From Enterococcus asini ATCC 700915 (GTDB lineage Bacteria > Bacillota > Bacilli > Lactobacillales > Enterococcaceae), in the NCBI RefSeq assembly GCF_000407365.1, contig NZ_ASVU01000001.1:186001-250000 (forward strand): a stretch of 64,000 nt of DNA. The letters run 5' to 3'. This document shows, in pieces, positions 58,697 through 64,000 of this stretch. Made by a program: the position numbers and the translations under genes. The notes beneath the pieces were generated by a model, which saw only the letters and a program-made list of their open reading frames with translations, was not told the origin of the DNA and searched no databases. The stretch's first letter is position 1. Each line of letters starts with the position of its first letter.

Positions 58697-59554
58697 TTAA
58701 TCCAATACTTGAATTCCCACACCTAATAGTCCTGGCCCCGTATGCACTACTAAAGCCGGAGAAATTTCCCCGAAGTAGCGCTCCACCGCGTTAGGCAAAA
58801 GTGTCGTCAAGCGTTCCATCATGGCTTGGGCTTCTTCCTTGGCCCCAGCATGAGCGACCGCTAAACGATACTTCTTACTACTACCAGCAAAGTCTTTCAC
58901 CAACTCCAAAGACTTCGCTAAACTCTTTTTGCGTCCCCGGGATTTGGCCACAGTGTAGTAAACCCCTTCTTCGTTACAGGAAATAATCGGATTGAGTTTT
59001 AGTGCTGTACCAAAAATCGCCGTAACCAAACCAATGCGTCCGCCTTTTTGCAAGTATTCCAGAGTAGCTACATTGAAAAAGACTTTGTTCTTAAAGACTT
59101 CATTTTCTAAAGTTTGGCAAATAGCGGCAAACTCTAAACCACTATCCACTAATTCCACGGCGCGAATCGCTTGTAAGCCAGAGGCGATCCCGATATTTTT
59201 CGTATCCAAGACAAAGATTTCTAACCCATCGTAGTCTTTTGCCATCATCCGCACCATGTTAAACGTTCCCGACAGTCCACTGGAAATCGTCACAGCAATC
59301 ACTTGCTCATAGCCGGCAGCTTTAATCTCATCAAAGCAAGCCACGATACTAGCTCCATCGGGTAACGAAGTCTTAGGGATTTCTTGGGGCATGCGAGCGA
59401 TAACGTCTTCGGAGGTGATATCCACCTTATCCGTGTACTCTCGGTCTGGGTAAATCACTTTTAAGGGTAATGTAAAAACATCATGGGCTTCACAAAAATC
59501 CTGAGGCACATCACTGCCTGAATCGGCTAAAATTACAATTTTTTTATTCATCAT
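58697..59554 (-). CDS. DegV-family fatty-acid-binding protein
   Basis: This 285-residue protein belongs to the DegV/FakB family, which binds fatty acids for FakA phosphorylation. It has KIVILADSGSDVPQDF and the PKTSLPDGA Ser/Thr binding motif, then ISSGLSGTFN. The start at 59554 (ATG ATG, site GGAGAACC) was chosen. It overlaps the DUF1836 gene by 11 nt, so the pair is co-translated. Which fatty acid it binds cannot be told. Confidence 0.93.
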   Translation of the reverse strand: MMNKKIVILADSGSDVPQDFCEAHDVFTLPLKVIYPDREYTDKVDITSEDVIARMPQEIPKTSLPDGASIVACFDEIKAAGYEQVIAVTISSGLSGTFNMVRMMAKDYDGLEIFVLDTKNIGIASGLQAIRAVELVDSGLEFAAICQTLENEVFKNKVFFNVATLEYLQKGGRIGLVTAIFGTALKLNPIISCNEEGVYYTVAKSRGRKKSLAKSLELVKDFAGSSKKYRLAVAHAGAKEEAQAMMERLTTLLPNAVERYFGEISPALVVHTGPGLLGVGIQVLD

Positions 59555-60110
59555 GCTGGTTCTCCTTTTTTTGCAGGTAAGCAATCTCACACTCAATGGC
59601 TTTTTCTGCAAGTAATTTATTGGCAAATGATCCGGTGGCGGCTCGCACCGCTAAGTAAGCAAAAGAGCTGGCGGCCGTATCTGTCTCAGGACGCTTTCCT
59701 TGTGCCAGATTCCCCGTGCGCTTAATCGCTAACTCCGTCTCCAGACAAAAAAGATCATAGGTCTTTTGAATCCCGTCCACTTGAGCTTGGAACAAAATCC
59801 CTTCCTTGATCTCCGGAATGGTTAGCACTTGCTTCAAAATAGTGATGGCCACTAGAAAAGCCACGTGGGTCCTGTCGTAGCGCTTCTTTTTTGGAGCGGG
59901 GATCATTCCTAGTTTCACGTAGTTGTTAACCATGGATTTGGTCAGCAAATTGTGCTTTTCCGGGGGAATCACCGGAGACAAATAAACCGTCACCAAGGTC
60001 AAGACTTGATCCATATACAAGTCCAACTCCGGCAGCTCTCCCCATCGTGACAAATGAAACGTCGTCAACTTCGCGCCCCATTCCTGAAGCTTTGGATCCA
60101 AATCACTCAT
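59544..60110 (-). CDS. DUF1836 family protein
   Basis: This 188-residue protein fits DUF1836, a family with a helix-turn-helix-like N-terminal region (KHNLLTKSMVNNYVKLGMIP, then KKKRYDRTHVAFLVAI). Role unknown; often beside degV in Firmicutes. The site GAAGGTG is seven nt before the ATG. It ends 11 nt inside degV. No membrane segment. Confidence 0.85.
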   Translation of the reverse strand: MSDLDPKLQEWGAKLTTFHLSRWGELPELDLYMDQVLTLVTVYLSPVIPPEKHNLLTKSMVNNYVKLGMIPAPKKKRYDRTHVAFLVAITILKQVLTIPEIKEGILFQAQVDGIQKTYDLFCLETELAIKRTGNLAQGKRPETDTAASSFAYLAVRAATGSFANKLLAEKAIECEIAYLQKKENQHDE

Positions 60111-60220
60111 GCTTTCACCTTCACATTTCTATTATGAGTACATCTAGTTTTAAAAACTACATAGAGTATAGCACAAGACCTTTTAGAAAAAAAGCGCCTC
60201 CCCAAGTCTCTTTACCAAAA

Positions 60221-60315
60221 TAAAAAGACCTACTGGCGGGGGACCAGTAGGCAGGAGTAAAAATGAAAAAGTGTTAGGGTTTGTCTTGGAATAAGACAGG
60301 TTGTTTGTTGGTACA
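60221..60315 (-). ncRNA. Candidate small RNA of about 90 nt
   Basis: Minus strand: a TATAGT -10 (60326-60321) places a start near 60314. The transcript would contain a TGTCTT-N5-AAGACA hairpin, a pyrimidine-rich unpaired linker, and a strong terminator CCTACTGG-TCCCCCG-CCAGTAGG (251-229) with a U-rich tail. The loop has five C residues, like sRNAs that bind G-rich ribosome sites. No open reading frame is supported. Existence, size and targets are inference. Confidence 0.5.
60229..60251 (-). terminator. Terminator of the candidate small RNA
   Basis: A perfect 8-bp stem CCTACTGG/CCAGTAGG with loop TCCCCCG, then UCUUUUU on the minus strand. Confidence 0.75.
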
Positions 60316-60320
60316 CTCGT

Positions 60321-60352
60321 ACTATACAAACTAATTGTGAATTTTTTGTGAA
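60321..60352 (-). promoter_or_regulatory. Candidate response-regulator-controlled promoter (TTCACA direct repeat)
   Basis: TTCACA-N5-TTCACA (60352-60336) ends nine nt before TATAGT (60326-60321), which suits an OmpR-class activator covering the -35. The repeat resembles Pho boxes (TTCACA/TTAACA, 11-bp pitch); the true regulator is unknown. Confidence 0.45.
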
Positions 60353-60499
60353 CAAGGTCTTGAAGCTGATTTTTTTCAGATTAGCTTTAGATTTTTTTAC
60401 TTTTTGATTTTTCCCTAGCGTAATGCTAGCACCTAAAAATAAAAAGAGACACGATGGAATTAATCAAGCCCCACCACGTCTGCTTACAGTTTTTATGAT

Positions 60500-60560
60500 A
60501 AAAAAACCATCGCGCACATTCTTTTCGAAATCTCCAAGGAGACCAAGAACGTACCGATGG
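60500..60560 (-). terminator. Long-stem terminator of tRNA-Lys
   Basis: A rod-like stem CCATCG...CGATGG with further pairs ACGTTCTT/AAGAATGT and an inner TCTC-CTTG-GAGA hairpin, then seven U residues on the minus strand. It lies 18 nt after the tRNA. Confidence 0.65.
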
Positions 60561-60578
60561 CGTGGGTTTGGCACCCAA

Positions 60579-60651
<73 letters not shown>

Positions 60652-60680
60652 GTAACTTCCCTTACGAAAAGTACTTTATT

Positions 60681-60709
60681 ATGTTAGCACTCCGAATTTG
60701 AAAATGCAA
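60681..60709 (-). promoter_or_regulatory. tRNA-Lys promoter
   Basis: TTGCAT (60709-60704), 17-nt spacer and TAACAT (60686-60681) on the minus strand, 30 nt before the tRNA. Confidence 0.6.
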
Positions 60710-60742
60710 GTGAAATTCATAAAAAAAGTTCCATTAACTTAA

Positions 60743-60782
60743 TAAAAAAGAAAGGAGATGATCCTATGCCCATCTCCTTTCT
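60743..60782 (-). terminator. Terminator of the U32-aminotransferase unit
   Basis: A 13-bp stem AAGAAAGGAGATG with its complement and U run, just after the aminotransferase stop. Confidence 0.85.
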
Positions 60783-60791
60783 TTCTGAAAG

Positions 60792-62093
60792 CTAGTTTGC
60801 TACTTCACTTAAGACTTCATCTAAGTTTTGCAAAAAGAAAACCACGTCTTCTTCCGTGATTACTAGTGGCGGTTGCATGGCTAAGACGTTGCGGTTCTCC
60901 CCATTTTTGCCGACTAAAATCCCCCGGTCCTTCATTTTTTCTAAGATTTCATCAACCTCTGTCGCAGCCGGTGTCAAAGCTTCGCGGCTTGTCACCAACT
61001 CGGCTCCGACCATTAAACCTAGACCACGGACATCCCCGATTAACGCATGACGCTTTTGCAATTCTTTTAAACCGGCTTGCAATTGTGCGCCACGTGCTTG
61101 AGCGTTTTCCAAAAGTTTCGCCTCTTGCAAGTAAGTTAAGACGGCCATGCCAGCTGCGGTGGAAACGGGATTGCCCCCTAATGTGGAAGCAGATGGTCTT
61201 GTAAAGGCGGCCGCAATCTCATCGGTGGTGATGTAAGCGCCAATTGGGAAGCCATTTCCTAGAGCCTTGGCCACGGTCATGATATCTGGAACCACGCCAA
61301 AGTTTTCAATGGCAAACATTTTCCCGCTACGGCCAAAACCGGTTTGGACTTCATCCACTATCAATAAGATACCGTGTTTTTCCAAGAGTGCTTTTAACTT
61401 TTTAAAGTAGCCTGGAGTTGGCGTTACGATCCCGGCATTGCCTTGGATTGGTTCGACGATCATAGCGGCGATTTTTCCTGAGGTCCGGCGACGGATCACT
61501 CGTTCCACATCTGCGATACATTCGTCTTCAAAGGCTTCTTGGCTCTGATGTTCCTCGTGACGTCCATCGCGATAAAAATACGGATTTTTCGCAAAATGAA
61601 TGCCTCCATTTGGGGTATCTGTGGTGCGCCACATGCCAATCCCAGTCAGACTCATGGTCAATTGCGTACGACCGTGCAATCCTAGATCTAAAGCGATAAA
61701 TTCATGGGCCCCTGTATAGAGCTGCGCCATTAAAAGCGCCCCTTCATTGGCCTCGGTACCGGAGTTGACAAAAAAGGTCCGCTTAAGCTGCCCTGGCGTT
61801 ACCGCAGCCAGCTGTTCCGCTAAGTTCACGCCGTTTTCTGTCAAATAGATATTGCACACGTGTTGCAAGTTTTGGATTTGGTTCATAACCGGATTGATGA
61901 TGGCTGGGTTAGAGTGACCACAGTTCATCACCGAAACTCCCGCGTAAAAATCCAAGTATTTTTTCCCGGTGGAATCGTATAAGTACTGCATCTCCCCTTT
62001 TACGAATTCCGGCGGGTTTTGATAAAAATGATTGATACAAGGCACGAAGTACTCTTCTTTTTTGGCGATTACGCCTTCTGGTCCTAAATACAT
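60792..62093 (-). CDS. Class III aminotransferase
   Basis: This 433-residue PLP enzyme has [15 protein letters not shown], the [12 protein letters not shown] cofactor motif and Schiff-base Lys in [13 protein letters not shown]. Its opening [26 protein letters not shown] resembles the AGXT2-like group (alanine-glyoxylate or beta-amino acid aminotransferases). Substrate not assigned. The site AGGAGCAG precedes the ATG, 19 nt after the U32 stop, so they are in one operon. Confidence 0.9.
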   Translation of the reverse strand: MYLGPEGVIAKKEEYFVPCINHFYQNPPEFVKGEMQYLYDSTGKKYLDFYAGVSVMNCGHSNPAIINPVMNQIQNLQHVCNIYLTENGVNLAEQLAAVTPGQLKRTFFVNSGTEANEGALLMAQLYTGAHEFIALDLGLHGRTQLTMSLTGIGMWRTTDTPNGGIHFAKNPYFYRDGRHEEHQSQEAFEDECIADVERVIRRRTSGKIAAMIVEPIQGNAGIVTPTPGYFKKLKALLEKHGILLIVDEVQTGFGRSGKMFAIENFGVVPDIMTVAKALGNGFPIGAYITTDEIAAAFTRPSASTLGGNPVSTAAGMAVLTYLQEAKLLENAQARGAQLQAGLKELQKRHALIGDVRGLGLMVGAELVTSREALTPAATEVDEILEKMKDRGILVGKNGENRNVLAMQPPLVITEEDVVFFLQNLDEVLSEVAN

Positions 62094-62112
62094 CTAACTG
62101 CTCCTTTCTTCC

Positions 62113-64000
62113 TTAGAAAATCAACGTTTGCAAGCTTTGTTCCTGACCGGTGTAGTCACTACATTTTTCCGCCCAACTTAAACGCTCTGATAAGGTTGCA
62201 TCAACTTGGTCAGCGACTAATAATCCTTGGTACAAAGCGATAACATCCTTCAAAGTTTCCGGACTATATGTTTTGCCTTCGATCCGCAGAGCGGTTAAAG
62301 CGGTACGGCGCAGTTCCGGCACCAACACAGCGTAAGAAAAGTCTTTTGTAGGAATCAGATGGTTTTTACCGTATTGATCCACGCGAATTTTCCGGACGAA
62401 GCCATTTTCATCCGTAAGGTCTAAATTGTCGTTCTCACTATCCGGAGTCACCCAGTCTTCACTGGTTTGATGGGCCTGCGCTTTTTTAAATGAATGCTCC
62501 ATGTACATCAAAGTCGGGGCTCCTTGGACGATTAATTCCGTATCTAAAGGCATTTGTTGCGGCGTGGTGGCCAGAATATTAACCGGTGCTTCAATGGACA
62601 AGGTCACAGATTCTAGGCCTTGGCTTTGGTAAAATTTGCCACTCAGATGATTGTAGACATTTAAGCCGTAGTCCCCTCGCATTTTCAACCCACTATTGCG
62701 GTAACGATGAATCTCGCCTAAGTTAGACACCAACAAACCGGTAAAGCCCCAGTCTGCTAACTGAGCCACTAAAGCATCTAAAATCCGGTACTGATTTTGA
62801 TTTAACATTCGAGGTAAGACGTAGTAAACCGGAATCTTGGCAGACTGAGCTAGTGCCCCGATTTCTTGTAGTTCAGCTGCGGTCAAAGCTTGATTCGGTG
62901 CAAAGACTTCACCGGATACATAAAGACTTGCCACTCCTGCTTGAAGAGCGACTTTGGCATTGGCCAGCGTATCCACGGTTACCCGCAGTTCAGTCGCTTT
63001 TGATACGGCTGATTCTGACAATAGTTCTTGGAAGCCAGACACGACTTTTTCCACTCGTCGTGGTTTCATGACCGGCTCTTCCAGCGGGCGTGAGAAAACG
63101 CGAGGTTCTCGCTTGCCATCCAAGGCGATATTGTTACTGCCGGGCTTGCCAAAGGCGTAAGCGGTAGACAGATCTCGCACCCGGTTTTCTTCCAAATATT
63201 GAACCCGCTCTGGTGTGGTTTGATAGCCTACAGGATCGGCTAAAAAGCGATCGATGGCTTCCCCGTATAGGTTAATCAAGTCCACCAGATAGTCCGTCCC
63301 CCGCATGCGGCCTTCGATTTTATAAGAATTCACCCCGGACAAAATCAGCTCAGGAATATGCTGATACAAAGACATATCCTTCACTGCCATGGGGTAAACA
63401 AGTTCATCCGTTTGCCGGTTGTCTGCTTGATATGCCCAGCGACAAGGCTTCATACACAAGCCTCGATTGCCACTTTTCCCAAAATAAACCCCACTAGCAT
63501 AACATTGAGCTCCGTGGGCAATGCACATATCTCCGTGAATAAAGTATTCGTATTCCAACTCGGGGTAGTCCCGCACAAAGTCCGCCACATCGGCTAAGCT
63601 GGCTTCCCGGGAAATCACACAGCGGGTCACACCTAGCTCTTTAGCAGAAGCCAGCATTTCCCGGCTGTGAACATTGGCCATGATGCTCAGGTGCATTTCC
63701 AAATCGATGCCTAAGTCTTTAATTAATTGCACGGCGCCGAAGTCTTGGATGATCAAAGCATCGATTTTAGTTGCTTCTAAAAAACGCAGGTAGCTTTCTG
63801 CTTGTCCTAATTCTTCGTCGGTCATCATATTGTTAAAGGTCATATAGACTTTCTTCCCTAGCTCATGGGCAATGGCCACCGCCTGAGTGATTTCTTCATT
63901 GGTGAGATTGTGCTTTGGATTGTGCATGCGCATATTGAACTGCTTGCCACCTAAATAGACGGCATCCGCGGCGCTTCTGATCACCTGTTGAAAGTCTTCA
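62113..64000 (-). CDS. U32 peptidase-family protein, N-terminus outside window
   Basis: At least 629 residues are visible; the frame is open to the right edge, so the start lies beyond 64000 (a GTG at 63984 is internal). Marks are DAVYLGGKQFNMR, EYFIHGDMCIAHGAQCY and the second Cys pair in NRGLCMKPCRW, giving the C-x6-C...C-x3-C set used by U32 proteins such as TrhP and RlhA for RNA hydroxylation. The long C-terminal region is typical of the two-domain type. Co-transcribed with the aminotransferase. Confidence 0.88.
   Translation of the reverse strand, partial: EDFQQVIRSAADAVYLGGKQFNMRMHNPKHNLTNEEITQAVAIAHELGKKVYMTFNNMMTDEELGQAESYLRFLEATKIDALIIQDFGAVQLIKDLGIDLEMHLSIMANVHSREMLASAKELGVTRCVISREASLADVADFVRDYPELEYEYFIHGDMCIAHGAQCYASGVYFGKSGNRGLCMKPCRWAYQADNRQTDELVYPMAVKDMSLYQHIPELILSGVNSYKIEGRMRGTDYLVDLINLYGEAIDRFLADPVGYQTTPERVQYLEENRVRDLSTAYAFGKPGSNNIALDGKREPRVFSRPLEEPVMKPRRVEKVVSGFQELLSESAVSKATELRVTVDTLANAKVALQAGVASLYVSGEVFAPNQALTAAELQEIGALAQSAKIPVYYVLPRMLNQNQYRILDALVAQLADWGFTGLLVSNLGEIHRYRNSGLKMRGDYGLNVYNHLSGKFYQSQGLESVTLSIEAPVNILATTPQQMPLDTELIVQGAPTLMYMEHSFKKAQAHQTSEDWVTPDSENDNLDLTDENGFVRKIRVDQYGKNHLIPTKDFSYAVLVPELRRTALTALRIEGKTYSPETLKDVIALYQGLLVADQVDATLSERLSWAEKCSDYTGQEQSLQTLIF

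Larger units (their letters stand above)
60111..60578. other. 470-bp intergenic stretch between DUF1836 and tRNA-Lys
   Basis: No protein gene is supported here. It holds a candidate small RNA on the minus strand (60221-60315), its promoter with a direct repeat, and the tRNA terminator at 60500-60560. Between these (60361-60490), short hairpins occur (CTAGC-N5-GCTAG; AAGCTGA...TCAGATTAGCTT), and one on the plus strand is followed by a T run; I see no promoter for it. Confidence 0.5.

Noticed and set aside
60410-60440. CTAGC-N5-GCTAG hairpin as terminator
   Set aside because: No T run follows on either strand and no gene ends there.

Overview
This window is chromosomal, low-GC Gram-positive DNA, most probably Enterococcaceae (Enterococcus or a close relative). 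The evidence is a complete walRKHIJ cassette, separate coaB and coaC genes beside an ECF S-component, a DUF1827-type gene, a CIRCE-controlled groESL, a potABCD operon, and the Bacillus/Lactobacillales order miaA-hflX-ynbB-glnR-glnA. Strong AGGAGG-like ribosome binding sites and frequent TTG/GTG starts fit this. There are no insertion sequences, integrases, prophage genes or CRISPR arrays. The region is dense core genome with a few accessory pieces.

Layout. 1-362: the start of a UvrA-like ABC ATPase (minus strand, cut by the left edge) behind a promoter and a leader terminator. 563-9895 (minus): pyrG with a leader built for CTP-sensing attenuation; glnR-glnA behind a perfect GlnR box; a Ser/Glu-rich lipoprotein; then GDPD-miaA-hflX-ynbB, joined by 4-nt overlaps or a 2-nt gap. 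9982-16441: a membrane protein, a thioredoxin-like protein, rex, an ABC-F protein, a C39-like protein, and ald coupled to a cysteine hydrolase. 16514-20335 (minus): potABCD. 20545-27007: an ATP-grasp ligase related to D-Asp ligases, an MDR oxidoreductase, coaB-coaC-ECF S-component (pantothenate/CoA), murB and a Gfo/Idh oxidoreductase. 27131-35049: exonucleases, GNAT enzymes, tsaE, pta, ung, a Cof-type HAD gene broken by one in-frame stop, a LURP-one protein, a small membrane protein and nrdI. 35106-37590: a LysR regulator and a membrane-anchored MutS-like ATPase. 37624-42866 (minus): an LTA-synthase-like protein coupled to a TtcA-like protein, then pncB-nadE (NAD synthesis).

43055-50528: a DUF1827-like gene, a MerR-TipAS regulator with a 19-bp promoter spacer, a TRAP transporter dctPQM behind a catabolite-repression-like site, and a TrkA/TrkH potassium system. 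50733-58493 (minus): groES-groEL and walR-walK-walH-walI-walJ. 58697-64000 (minus): degV with a DUF1836 gene, a 470-bp intergenic stretch with a candidate small RNA, tRNA-Lys(CUU), a class III aminotransferase, and a U32 peptidase-family gene cut by the right edge.

The most interesting non-coding signals are four. One is a candidate ~90-nt RNA at 60221-60315 whose promoter carries a TTCACA-N5-TTCACA direct repeat. The second is the uvrA-like leader with mutually exclusive pairings. The third is the pyrG attenuator. The fourth is the palindrome-rich leader of a small membrane protein at 33420. No clearly new multi-gene system was found. Function calls come from reading motifs and gene order; no database search was run.
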